Made by a program: the position numbers and the translations under genes. This document shows positions 27,405 through 36,154 of a DNA stretch of 64,000 nt, one piece after another. The stretch is from G963665975 sp963665975 (lineage in GTDB: Bacteria > Bacteroidota > Rhodothermia > Rhodothermales > Bin80), in contig OY762508.1 of NCBI GenBank assembly GCA_963665975.1, positions 2,976,001 through 3,040,000 on the forward strand, in the 5' to 3' direction. The stretch's first letter is position 1; every line of letters starts with the position of its first letter. The notes under the pieces were generated by a model. That model was not told the DNA's origin and did not search any database. It saw only the letters and a program-made list of their open reading frames with translations.

Positions 27405-28415
27405 ATGAACCAGTATCTGCTTCTTGCTCTTCTTGTAATCGCCGCGTGCGCGAATGCGGAGCGCCAATCCGGCATGGACGCCGATCAGCCGGAATCTCCA
27501 CCTGTCACGCCAGAGTATTTTCTCAGTGCGGATCAGACGCATAATCGCTTCAGCGCATCTATCGAGCCTTTGCTTTCGGTGCCACCGGGCGCCGTGATCG
27601 AAGTGCACACGAAAGAGGCCTCTGATGGGCAGCTGACACCGGAGTCCACGGCGGAAGATGTCGCAACGCTTGACTTTAGCCCCATTCATCCTCTTACAGG
27701 GCCCGTATACGTGGAAGGGGCAGAAGTCGGAGATGTCCTGGCTGTGACGCTGCACGAAATCGAAATCGGATCATTCGGGTGGAGCGCCGTTACTCCCGGA
27801 TTCGGATTTCTGGCAGACGAGTTTACTGAGCCATATCTGAAGACCTTTACGCTGGGAGAGGGTGTAGAGCATGTTGCGTTCAGTGATGGCATAACCATCC
27901 CTCTGAAACCGTTTGCCGGGGTCATGGGCGTGGCTCCGGACACGGACTCGTTGCTCTCGACGATACCGCCACGCCGCAATGGCGGAAATATGGATGATCC
28001 CCATCTTGTGGAAGGGACGACGGTATATTTTCCCGTCTTGGTGCCCGGTGCGCTGTTTTCTATCGGTGACACGCACGCTGCGCAGGGACTCGGCGAAGTA
28101 TGTGGCACGGCCATCGAGGCCCCCATGCGCATCGTGTATGAGGTGGATGTGATCAAGGGCAAGCACTATCTCCGGGAGCCGCAATACGAGACGGCAGAGT
28201 ACTACGCCGTCACGGGATTCGGAGAGACCATCGACGAGGCCACGCGCAAGGCCACACGCTACATGATTGATTATTTGGAGGCGGAAAAGGGTCTCGCCCG
28301 TGTGGATGCCTACGTGCTGGCATCGCTGGCTGGCAATTTGCATATTGCCGAAGTGGTGGATGTGCCGCACATGCTTGTTACCATGCATATGGACAAGAAC
28401 ATTTTTGGCGAGTAG
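27405..28415 (+). CDS. Acetamidase/formamidase family lipoprotein
   Basis: A 336-residue FmdA/AmdA-family hydrolase with an N-terminal lipobox (LVIAAC), so it is likely anchored in the envelope rather than cytosolic. Conserved blocks are GPVYVEGAEVGDVLAVTLHEI, GVMGVAP, PPRRNGGNMDDPHLVEGTTVYFPV and the metal-site region GDTHAAQGLGEVCGTAIEA. Characterised relatives release ammonia from formamide or acetamide; the lipoprotein forms are uncharacterised. ATG 27405 is selected because it starts the signal. Divergent from the DUF6797-type gene across 240 bases in which TATAAT occurs at 27219-27224. Confidence 0.85.
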   Translation: MNQYLLLALLVIAACANAERQSGMDADQPESPPVTPEYFLSADQTHNRFSASIEPLLSVPPGAVIEVHTKEASDGQLTPESTAEDVATLDFSPIHPLTGPVYVEGAEVGDVLAVTLHEIEIGSFGWSAVTPGFGFLADEFTEPYLKTFTLGEGVEHVAFSDGITIPLKPFAGVMGVAPDTDSLLSTIPPRRNGGNMDDPHLVEGTTVYFPVLVPGALFSIGDTHAAQGLGEVCGTAIEAPMRIVYEVDVIKGKHYLREPQYETAEYYAVTGFGETIDEATRKATRYMIDYLEAEKGLARVDAYVLASLAGNLHIAEVVDVPHMLVTMHMDKNIFGE

Positions 28416-28569
28416 GTGTACGCGCGCACGCCGCCGCGCAAGGGGTGCTAGCCTCCAACGTCTATCAGTTGATCCAGGCAGGCGTCTATCATATAGCTCC
28501 ATGATTGAACAGAGGAGCGCGCGGTGGCGCGGCATTACCCGTTGATGTGCATCGGTGGGGGCCATCGTA

Positions 28570-31410
28570 ATGAAGACCGGACTTCTTGTAAGCCTCGTGT
28601 GCGTGCTCGTGCTGCGCACTGCTGGGGCTCAGCATGTGGTGACCGGGACGGTCATCGAAGACGAGTCGTCGAGTGCGCTGCCCGGCGTGACGGTAGTGCT
28701 AAAGGGTACGTCCCAGGGTACGTCGACCGACGGCGAGGGAGTATTTACTATAGATACAGGCACTCCGGATGTCATACTCGTGTTTTCGTTCGTCGGCTTT
28801 ATTACGCAAGAAGTGACCCTGACTCCCGGTGACAGCGCGCTTCTGGTGCGGCTGGCGCCTACTGTGCTCGGGTTGGAAGCCGCTGTAGTCGTTGGCTCCC
28901 GGCGCTTGCCGCGCATGGTAAAGGACTCGGCCGTTCCCGTGGACGTTTTGTCACCAGGCGAACTTGCCTCGTCGTTCAGTACGGATATGGACGACATGCT
29001 TCAGACGCAGGTGCCTTCGTACTATGTGCAGCGGACCGGAGGGGACGAGGCCAAACTGGTGCGCCCGGCTACACTCAGGGGTCTTCCTACGGATAACGTC
29101 CTGGTATTGGTAAACGGAAAACGCCGGCACCGGTCGGGTTCCATTGCACTGTCAGGTAATTCGCTCAACGAGGGTTCGCACGGGCCTGATTTGAACATGG
29201 TGCCTGGCATCGCGATCAAGCGCATCGAGCTTCTTCGGGACGGGGCGTCGGCCCAGTATGGGGCAGATGCAGTAGCTGGCGTGTTCAACCTGCTGCTGCG
29301 TGATGCGCCGCACGGCGTTCTGGTGCGGTTACAGGGTGGACAGTTCCTCGCCGGCGACGGGCAGAATATGAAGGTGTCCGCCAATGCAGGATTTCCGATT
29401 GGGCGTTCGGGATTCATTAATCTGAGCATGGAGTACCGGGATGTCGGTCCGACGGTCCGTAGCGCCCAACGAGATGATGCCAGGATCCTGCAGAGTCGAG
29501 GCTATCCTGTAGCGGATCCAGCCCAGACGTGGGGTGACCCCGACATCGACCTCGCTGTGGTCGGGTTTGTCAACGCTGGCGTCGACCTGGGACGCTACAT
29601 GCACGCCTATGCGTTCGGCGGGATCGGCACTCGCTCTTCCGAGGGCGGTTTTTTCTTTCGGGCGCCGGGTACGGTCAACGCGAGAGGAAGCGTGTTCCGG
29701 TTTGGGAGTGGTGATTCGGCCACCCGTGCGGTGCTTGATCTGGATGAGGACGATGACATCGTCTGCCGGGACCTGCCGGACCTTCCAGGCCTGGATTCTG
29801 ACAAGGCCGCCATCGACCGCTTTATCGGCAGCTACAGCGGAGAGTGCTTTCTTTTCAATGAAATCTTTCCCGGCGGATTCACGCCAACGTTTGGCGCAGA
29901 CATCAGTGATTTTAGTCTTGTATCAGGATTGCGTGGCGGCTCCAACACCGGCATCCAGTGGGATGCAAGTGTGGGCATTGCGCGTAGCATAATCGACTAC
30001 TTCATTTATGATACGGTTAATGCCTCCTACGGACCGGACACGCCGACATCGTTCCGGCCGCGTGACTACATACAGGAGGAGATAACAGCTTCACTGGATC
30101 TGACCTATCCGTTGCAGGTGGGCGGTCTGGCTTCTCCGATGAACATTGCGTGGGGCGCACAGTGGCGGAAGGAAATTTTTGAGAGCCGGGCCGGTGATAT
30201 ACACTCCTACCAGCCGGGACCCTATGCAAGCCAGGGATTCAGTGTGGGTTCGAACGGATATCAGGGGTTACACCCCCAATTCGCCGGCGTATGGGGCCGT
30301 CCCAACTACGCGTTCTACGCAGACCTTGAGGCGGATGTGACGCAGGCACTGGTGTTAGGTGTTGCAGCGCGGTTCGAAGATTTCTACGACGACTTCGGGA
30401 GTACGCTGAAGGGCAAGGTCGCAGCCTTGTACCGCATGGCGGACCGGGTTTCTCTTCGTGGCACCATGAGTACGGGGCTTCGCGCTCCTTCTCCGGGGCA
30501 ATCCAACCTGACGGTATTTCGCACAACGTCCTTCTCCACGGAGCATGGCCTGATCGAGGTAGGCCACGTCCCGCCGACGCATCCAATTGCGGTCGGTCTC
30601 GGCGGCAAGGCGCTCAAGGAAGAAACGGCAACGAGCTTTTCCCTGGGTGCGGTACTGGAACTGAGGGACGACTTGAGCCTGACGGCGGACTACTTCGACA
30701 TTTCCTTCGAGGACCGCATTTCGGTGACTGGCAACATCCCGATCACCAATGAGCTTGTGCGGATTATTGACGAGCAGGATATTCTCGGTGGCGTATCGAA
30801 TATCCGGGAGATCCGCTTTTACTCCAACGATTTCGATACGCGCACCAGAGGAGTAGACGTGCTTCTCACATGGAATCGCAGATGGGCGCAAGGCAACACG
30901 ACTACCGCCACCATCGCCTGGAACTGGACGGAGACAAGTCTTATGGACCACGCCCCGCCACAACAGATCCGCGAGTTCCTGGGAACGCGGCTTGTCGAGC
31001 CTGTTACGCTAAGCCTGCTGACACGGCAGCGTCAGGTGGAAATCGAGGAGATCAGTCCGGCGCACCGCGCCATCATTTCAGGGCACCACGAATTCGCTCC
31101 GTTTAGTGCGCGCGCGCGGCTCAGTTACTACGACGGATGGAAAGCCTGCCGGTTTAGGAGCAGCGCATGTCAGGCGGACGGCATTAGCACACTGGATTCA
31201 TATGACAGCGTGTGGTTAATCGATGTGGAGATCGGATATTCCTATCGACAAGATTATAGCATCGCCCTTGGTATGCACAATTTCACGGATGCTGCTCCGC
31301 AGGCGCATCCCGAAGAGACGGCGCGGCAAGGCAACCTGCACCCCAGGAGTGCCGGTTGGGATTCCAACGGAGCGGCTTGGTATGTGCGCGTAACTGCAGA
31401 CCTGGATTAG
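28570..31410 (+). CDS. TonB-dependent receptor with carboxypeptidase-like N-terminal domain
   Basis: An outer-membrane active transporter of 946 residues: signal peptide (LLVSLVCVLVLRTAGAQ), CarboxypepD_reg-like repeat (VVTGTVIEDESSSALPGVTV), plug (VLVLVNGKRRH, IKRIELLRDGASAQYGADAVAGVFN), then a 22-strand barrel with an interior 'TonB receptor' tail. The plug motif RDGASAQYGADAVAGV is that of receptors for ferric or organic ligands rather than SusC, and no SusD partner follows. ATG 28570 is preferred to GTG 28555. Its position among oxidases suggests uptake of a related substrate, which is inference. The barrel ends at 31410, 15 bases from the convergent sugar dehydrogenase. Confidence 0.88.
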   Translation: MKTGLLVSLVCVLVLRTAGAQHVVTGTVIEDESSSALPGVTVVLKGTSQGTSTDGEGVFTIDTGTPDVILVFSFVGFITQEVTLTPGDSALLVRLAPTVLGLEAAVVVGSRRLPRMVKDSAVPVDVLSPGELASSFSTDMDDMLQTQVPSYYVQRTGGDEAKLVRPATLRGLPTDNVLVLVNGKRRHRSGSIALSGNSLNEGSHGPDLNMVPGIAIKRIELLRDGASAQYGADAVAGVFNLLLRDAPHGVLVRLQGGQFLAGDGQNMKVSANAGFPIGRSGFINLSMEYRDVGPTVRSAQRDDARILQSRGYPVADPAQTWGDPDIDLAVVGFVNAGVDLGRYMHAYAFGGIGTRSSEGGFFFRAPGTVNARGSVFRFGSGDSATRAVLDLDEDDDIVCRDLPDLPGLDSDKAAIDRFIGSYSGECFLFNEIFPGGFTPTFGADISDFSLVSGLRGGSNTGIQWDASVGIARSIIDYFIYDTVNASYGPDTPTSFRPRDYIQEEITASLDLTYPLQVGGLASPMNIAWGAQWRKEIFESRAGDIHSYQPGPYASQGFSVGSNGYQGLHPQFAGVWGRPNYAFYADLEADVTQALVLGVAARFEDFYDDFGSTLKGKVAALYRMADRVSLRGTMSTGLRAPSPGQSNLTVFRTTSFSTEHGLIEVGHVPPTHPIAVGLGGKALKEETATSFSLGAVLELRDDLSLTADYFDISFEDRISVTGNIPITNELVRIIDEQDILGGVSNIREIRFYSNDFDTRTRGVDVLLTWNRRWAQGNTTTATIAWNWTETSLMDHAPPQQIREFLGTRLVEPVTLSLLTRQRQVEIEEISPAHRAIISGHHEFAPFSARARLSYYDGWKACRFRSSACQADGISTLDSYDSVWLIDVEIGYSYRQDYSIALGMHNFTDAAPQAHPEETARQGNLHPRSAGWDSNGAAWYVRVTADLD

Positions 31411-31424
31411 CGGCTCTCGTGTGA

Positions 31425-32558
31425 TCACGGTGCCGAATAGGTTATCCGATAGATGGCATTCGCCTGATCGTCGGAAACCAACAAGGAGCCGTCCTGCATG
31501 ACTTCAATGTCTACGGGGCGTCCCCAACTCGCATCGCCATCCAGCCAGCCTTCTGCGAATACTTCCTGGCCAGTGGCTAATCCATCTGCGTCAAAGTGCA
31601 CGAGCTTGATGCGGTAGCCAATCTTTTCTCTACGGTTCCAAGAGCCGTGTTCGGCTATAAAGGCCTGGTTCTGATACTCTTCCGGAAACATCACGCCGGT
31701 ATAAAATGCCATGCCGAGCGGAGCCACGTGGGGGCCCAGGAGGACCGCGGGAGCGATATAGTCGTTGGCGCTATGTCCTTCCCCGAATTCCGGGTCGGGC
31801 GTATCGCCCTGGTGGAAGTACGGATATCCAAAATGCATCCCCGGTCTGGGGGCGTGGTTCAACTCGCACGAGGGCAGCTCGTCGGTAATAGCCGGGTCCT
31901 CGCTGATATTGTCGCGTCCGTTCTCGGTAAACCAGAGTTCGTCCGTGGTCGGATGCCACGCGAATCCTACCGAGTTGCGAACCCCGCGCGCATAGACTTC
32001 GCGCTCGGATCCGTCGGCATTCATCCGTAGAATGGCAGCGTACGGATCAGGCCGCTCGCATGTGTTGCACGGCGTGCCCACCGGAACGTAAAGCTTGTCG
32101 TCAGGACCGAAGTCGATAAACTTCCATCCGTGCATTCTATCCTCCGGCAGGTCGTCCAGGACGACTATCGGATCTGGCGGGTTTGCAAGATGCGCCTCGA
32201 TGTCGTCGTAGCGCAGAATTCGGTTGACAGCGGCAACGAACAGCGCCCCGTCTCGAAAAGTCAGTCCCGTAGGCATCATCAACTCCTCGTCGATGAGGTG
32301 TACTTGTTCGGCTACGCCATCGCCGTCCGTGTCTACGACTGCGTAAACCTGGCCTTCCTGCCGGGAGCCGACAAACAGGGTTCCTCCAGGTGTAAGTGCC
32401 ATTTGGCGGGCATTGGGCACCGCGTCACTGTAGATGCTAATGGTGAAGCCCTCAGGGAGCTTGATCTTGTCGAGCGGAAGATCATCGGTGCCCAGGCGCA
32501 GCGTGCTGACGCCGGTCAGGAGGACGAGAACGAGCAGGGAGAAGAGTTTCGTGCGCAT
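31425..32558 (-). CDS. PQQ-dependent sugar dehydrogenase-like (sorbosone dehydrogenase family)
   Basis: An exported six-bladed propeller of 377 residues. After a signal peptide (LFSLLVLVLLTGVSTLRLG) come LPEGFTISIYSDAVPNARQMALTPGG, FVGSRQEGQVYAVVDTDGDG, the calcium/PQQ-site strand VGTPCNTCERPDPYAAILRMNADGSE, RNSVGFAWHPTTDELWFTENGRD and AEHGSWNRREKIGYRI. These match periplasmic L-sorbosone/aldose dehydrogenases that pass electrons to cytochromes. The neighbouring heme proteins would be natural acceptors (inference). ATG 32558 gives the best signal; the frame is open to 32588. Confidence 0.86.
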   Translation of the reverse strand: MRTKLFSLLVLVLLTGVSTLRLGTDDLPLDKIKLPEGFTISIYSDAVPNARQMALTPGGTLFVGSRQEGQVYAVVDTDGDGVAEQVHLIDEELMMPTGLTFRDGALFVAAVNRILRYDDIEAHLANPPDPIVVLDDLPEDRMHGWKFIDFGPDDKLYVPVGTPCNTCERPDPYAAILRMNADGSEREVYARGVRNSVGFAWHPTTDELWFTENGRDNISEDPAITDELPSCELNHAPRPGMHFGYPYFHQGDTPDPEFGEGHSANDYIAPAVLLGPHVAPLGMAFYTGVMFPEEYQNQAFIAEHGSWNRREKIGYRIKLVHFDADGLATGQEVFAEGWLDGDASWGRPVDIEVMQDGSLLVSDDQANAIYRITYSAP

Positions 32559-33590
32559 GATCAATTGGGGGTTAGCGGGTTGTCGCAAGTGACATTATCC
32601 TTCAGCAGGGTCACGAATGTCGCATGGCCGGCTTCCATGCCCCGCGTGTGCATTCGGCACAGCCGGTGTCCGGTCAAGGCCAGATTACGATCCTTTCGGG
32701 TATTACTGCGGTGCTGCATGTCCGGCTCGTGCCAAGGGCTGGTCCAGTTCGGAGAACGCCTTGGGCCGTAGCCGTCATGTTCGGTCACACGCGACACAGT
32801 CTATCTGTCTCCGGAATAAAAATCACGTTCGCTGGGTGTTAATTGCTCACGGATACAGACGCATTCGATATGAGCACGCGTAGTGAAACTTCGGATACAC
32901 AAGATAGGTCGCAAACACCTCGCGTACGGCGCAACAACAATCGATTTCCAGAGGAGATCGGAATAAGGAGCGAGTCCCGGAGGCGTCCGTAGGCGATTTG
33001 ATGGGCGTCAGATCTATGATGGCACTCTGGTTATGGGCAATGGTTTCCGGTTGGTACTGCGAAAGTACGGCTTCGCAGCGTTCGTTTTAAAGGCAGAATC
33101 GGTCGTATCCTACTGCGGTCTTTGTGTAGGACTGATGAGCAGCTTCGACACGCGCTCGAAGTGAAGTGGCGGCAGTTGGAAAACCCGCTAGTATCTAACA
33201 GAAAGAGCTTCTCGCGTGCATCGCCAAGTGGATTGGGATCTTTTTCCTGGAGCGGAACCATGAATAGTGCCAATGCGCACACGAAGGTGGGTTACGTTCG
33301 CCACTAGCGGGTGAGTCGCATGCAGACGTTGAGCACGAAAAAGCCAAGGTGCGGCTTCGTCCCACTGATTGACTTCGCCCGCGCCGCGCCCATCACGGTG
33401 GTCATGCATGCTCCCCCGGTTGTCTTGATACTCTCGGTAGAGAAAATACGAGTGGCTGGGATTCGCTGGAGACACGCTCGGAATCGGAGGAACGGGGCCT
33501 CTCCTGCCGCGTTTCGACGAGATGGCACGTACTCCAATGACACATCTGGGACACGCCCGGAAACAGAGGAACGGGAGGCCGCTGAGCGGG
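32559..33590. other. 1-kb region without a recognisable gene
   Basis: Both strands carry only short, overlapping frames without family signatures. The first 300 bases presumably hold the promoter of the sugar dehydrogenase. The remainder is the edge of the accessory block that continues with the hsdR/hsdS stump, and it probably consists of decayed mobile DNA. No tRNA, repeat or terminator was found. Confidence 0.5.
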
Positions 33591-33740
33591 ATGGGCAAGC
33601 GAAATCTCTCGGAGCGCGACATCTGCACGAAGTTTATCACGCCCGCCGTGCGTGGGGCCAGATGGGGCGAGATGTCGCAGATTCGCGAGGAAGTGAGCTT
33701 TAGCAAGAGTCGCATCATCGTGGGCGGCAAGCTCACCCTG
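33591..33740 (+). pseudogene. hsdR: Type I restriction HsdR, 5' remnant (EcoEI-like)
   Basis: From ATG 33591 the frame reads MGKRNLSERDICTKFITPA, then GEMSQIREEVSFSKSRIIVGGKL. This is the N-terminus of EcoEI-type HsdR proteins, whose family form is LSERDICTKFITPAL-x-AGWDEMSQIREEVSFTKGRIIVRGKL. Similarity stops at about 33737, where the sequence runs straight into an HsdS C-terminus in another frame. More than 95% of hsdR and presumably all of hsdM have been deleted. It differs in type from the intact hsdR at 58441. Confidence 0.75.
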
Positions 33741-33966
33741 CGATCAATAGCGCTGACTTCGCCGTTTCCCCTTTCTCCTCCCGTCCCTTGCCTAGCAGCA
33801 CCACATCGTCGCCAAGGTTGATGAACTCATGGCGCTCTGCAATCGTATGGAGGCCAGTCTCACCGTCGCAGGTCGTACCCGCACTCGTCTTCTCGATTCC
33901 TTTCTACATGACGTGTTGGCATCCGCTGCGTACGAAACCGTGACCGCCAAGAGGTTTGAGGTATGA
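33737..33966 (+). pseudogene. hsdS: Type I restriction HsdS, 3' remnant with nonsense mutation
   Basis: Immediately after the hsdR stump, AINSADFA can be read, then after a frameshift RFPFLLPSLA, TAG (33793-33795), and QHHIVAKVDELMALCNRMEASL continuing to a stop at 33964-33966. This equals the C-terminal spacer of HsdS (INSADFA..IPLPPLAEQHRIVAKVDELMALCDRLE). The TAG stands where Glu (GAG) is expected. The join of hsdR start to hsdS end implies an hsdR-hsdM-hsdS order collapsed by one deletion, followed by further decay. Confidence 0.72.
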
Positions 33967-34072
33967 AGTACTTGGCCTGGGGCAAGGCGTCAATAGACCC
34001 CAATCGGGAGTTGGCCTACAGATATGCGTCCTACGTCCCGCACCGCCGGGATGGGGTCGGGAGGACAGGGCC

Positions 34073-35221
34073 ATGATCCGCGTTCCAGTACCACCCGAGA
34101 TGATTCGCTGGGCCTGCGAACGCGCTGGCTACGACCTGGCGCACTTTGCGGAGCGCATCCCACAGCTCCCGGCTTGGATCCGACGCGAGAAAAAACCGAC
34201 ATTGACGCAGTTGGAGAGACTGGCCAGGCTTACGCATACGCCGCTCGGCTACCTGTTACTCCCCAAGCCCCCCGACGAACGCCTCCCAGTTCGTGATTTT
34301 CGCACCGTGGCGGGTACCGCGAACGCCAAGCCAAGCCCCGACCTGCTTGACACGCTCTACACGATGCAACGCCGACAGGAGTGGCTGCGGCAGTCCCTCG
34401 TCGAGATCGACATGGAACCATTGGCCTTTGTGGCAAGCGCCAATCTTGCCGATGAACCGAAAGCTGTGGGTCGCGAGATGCGCGGGGCGCTCGGCCTCTA
34501 TTCTGGATGGGCGGCGGGAGTCCGCACTTGGCAGGAAGCCGTGAGTGAGATGCGCCGGGCGATCGAACAGCTCGGTGTGATGGCGGTGATCAACGGGGTG
34601 GTGGGAAACAACACTCGTCGCCAGTTGAACGTAGAGGAGTTTCGCGGCTTCGCACTCACTGATCCCTACGCTCCGCTTATTTTCGTGAACGGTGCGGATG
34701 CGAAGTCGGCGCAGATGTTCACGCTTGCTCACGAACTGGCCCACATTTGGCTCGGCACGGAGGGACTCTCCGGCTTCGAGACACTACTCCCCGGTGGTAC
34801 GGACGTGGAAGACTGGTGCAACCAAGCGGCGGCGGAGCTTCTCGCACCAGAACGAGAACTCAGGATGCGTTGGCCGGAAGTTAGACGGGAGGCGAGTCCC
34901 TTCGAGGCACTCGCCCGGACGTTTAAGGTGAGTCCAGTAGTCGCCGCCCGCCGAGCTCTCGACCTAAATCTCGTCGACAGGAGCACTTTCTACGACTATT
35001 ACAAGCGCTACGTCCATCGAGAACAGAGGGGTGGGACGAAGCCGAGTGGGGGCGATTTCTACAACAATCAGAACACGCGTGTCGGCAAGCTCTTCGCGAC
35101 TCAGGTGCTGCGCGCGGCGATGGAGGGTCGGATCGGATTCAAAGAGGCCTATGATCTGACAGGACTACGAGGTGGGTCCTTCCAGAAGTACGCCCGGCGG
35201 CTGGACATGGATCTCCCATGA
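34073..35221 (+). CDS. ImmA/IrrE family metallo-endopeptidase with N-terminal HTH
   Basis: A 382-residue protein starting at ATG 34073, with GGGAGG at 34059-34064, 8 bases upstream. Residues 1-70 form a helix-turn-helix-like region (MIRWACERAGYDLAHFAERI, LTQLERLARLTHTPLGYLLL). The zinc-protease motif HELAH lies at 220-224 in the ImmA/IrrE domain, and the C-terminal part (VAARRALDLNLV, FYDYYKRY) is usual for the COG2856 group. Members cleave repressors or serve as antitoxin-like partners. The stop overlaps the start of the DUF4411 gene (ATGA), forming a two-gene module; the probable role is antitoxin or regulator. Intact. Confidence 0.85.
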   Translation: MIRVPVPPEMIRWACERAGYDLAHFAERIPQLPAWIRREKKPTLTQLERLARLTHTPLGYLLLPKPPDERLPVRDFRTVAGTANAKPSPDLLDTLYTMQRRQEWLRQSLVEIDMEPLAFVASANLADEPKAVGREMRGALGLYSGWAAGVRTWQEAVSEMRRAIEQLGVMAVINGVVGNNTRRQLNVEEFRGFALTDPYAPLIFVNGADAKSAQMFTLAHELAHIWLGTEGLSGFETLLPGGTDVEDWCNQAAAELLAPERELRMRWPEVRREASPFEALARTFKVSPVVAARRALDLNLVDRSTFYDYYKRYVHREQRGGTKPSGGDFYNNQNTRVGKLFATQVLRAAMEGRIGFKEAYDLTGLRGGSFQKYARRLDMDLP

Positions 35222-35727
35222 TTGTGGAGCGGACATACATCATCGACTCGGACGTCTTCATCACGGCGAAGAACCTGTACTACTCGTTCGACATCTGCCC
35301 AGGCTTCTGGAAGAAACTGATTCATCACCACCGAAAGGGCAGAGTCTTCAGCATCGACAGGGTTCGCAGCGAACTGCTGGCGGGTTCCAAGACGGAGGAC
35401 CTCGTCCAGTGGGTGAGGGACGAAGTCCCGGAAGGGTTCTTCGTCCAAGTGGATACCGAGGCAGTGGTGCATGCCTATACGGACGTCATGATGTGGGTTC
35501 AACGCCATCCGAAAATCTTCGACTACGCGAAGGCTAAGTTCGCAACGGGTGCCGACGGCTGGCTCGTTGCGTACGCAAGGATTCACGGTGCCACCGTCGT
35601 GACGAACGAGCAGAGTGCACCGGAATCCAGGAGAGAAATCAAGCTTCCTGATGTGTGCGATCAGTTCGGAGTACAGCGCGACAACGTATTCGCCATGCTT
35701 CGAGCGCTGAACATCTACTTCAGTTAG
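35218..35727 (+). CDS. DUF4411 family PIN-like protein (putative toxin)
   Basis: A 169-residue protein coupled to the ImmA/IrrE gene by a four-base overlap. The N-terminal YIIDSDVFITAKN with two acidic residues (D10, D12), the mid GADGWLVAYARIHGATVVTNEQ and IKLPDVCDQFGV match the DUF4411 family. That family has the PIN-domain RNase layout (acidic residues at the N-terminus, then DxWLVA and TxE near the end). DUF4411 genes are repeatedly found behind ImmA/IrrE-HTH genes, and a toxin-antitoxin role is the standing prediction, not a proven activity here. Confidence 0.82.
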   Translation: MIVERTYIIDSDVFITAKNLYYSFDICPGFWKKLIHHHRKGRVFSIDRVRSELLAGSKTEDLVQWVRDEVPEGFFVQVDTEAVVHAYTDVMMWVQRHPKIFDYAKAKFATGADGWLVAYARIHGATVVTNEQSAPESRREIKLPDVCDQFGVQRDNVFAMLRALNIYFS

Positions 35728-36154
35728 GTAGGAGATGGCTGAATGACCTGTGTGGACCGTACGCCACCTTCGAGTCGATGCCTGCTTGTCGGAGCGAGGC
35801 TTCGCCCGCGAGCGTGCTATTGCTCTTCGACATCGTTCGGGTCCTCCGCCCCCGAAATGCAGCCGGTGGAGTGGTCGCAACCCCAAGGCAACCCACGGCT
35901 GAAGTTTGTCAATTTGCGTTGCAATTAACAAACTTCCGTTTAGCAGTCCTGATTGCCTCTATTTGTGTTGGCACATGGCATCAGTGAGCTTCGTCCACGC
36001 GTAGCGGTTCAGCAGTCTGTAAGCAATTCGTAGCCGAGTACAACAGATCGGGCTTTTGGAGACAATCGCGTGTGAGGGGTAATCAGCGACCCCTCCACGG
36101 AAGAGGGGTCGGCATTATCTTGCAGCTACGGTTCTCCTACAATAGCATACGCCG
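35728..36154. other. Intergenic region upstream of S9 peptidase
   Basis: No gene is supported. The first half has no clear signals. The last 80 bases contain the three-segment hairpin region at 36074-36110 and a TACAAT at 36138-36143 close to the S9 peptidase start. Confidence 0.5.
36074..36110 (+). promoter_or_regulatory. Three-segment alternative hairpin (attenuator-like)
   Basis: GAGGGGT (36074-36080), ACCCCTC (36089-36095) and GAGGGGT (36103-36109) are arranged so that the middle segment can pair with either outer one. The second pairing extends to 8 bp, GACCCCTC/GAGGGGTC, with a 7-base loop. No T-run follows. It lies 45 bases before the S9 peptidase start. It may be a switchable leader or just a leftover of mobile DNA. 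Confidence 0.35.

Noticed and set aside
27771..28619. Minus-strand open frame of 282 codons over the acetamidase-type gene
   Set aside because: Histidine/arginine-rich antisense reading with no recognisable domain.
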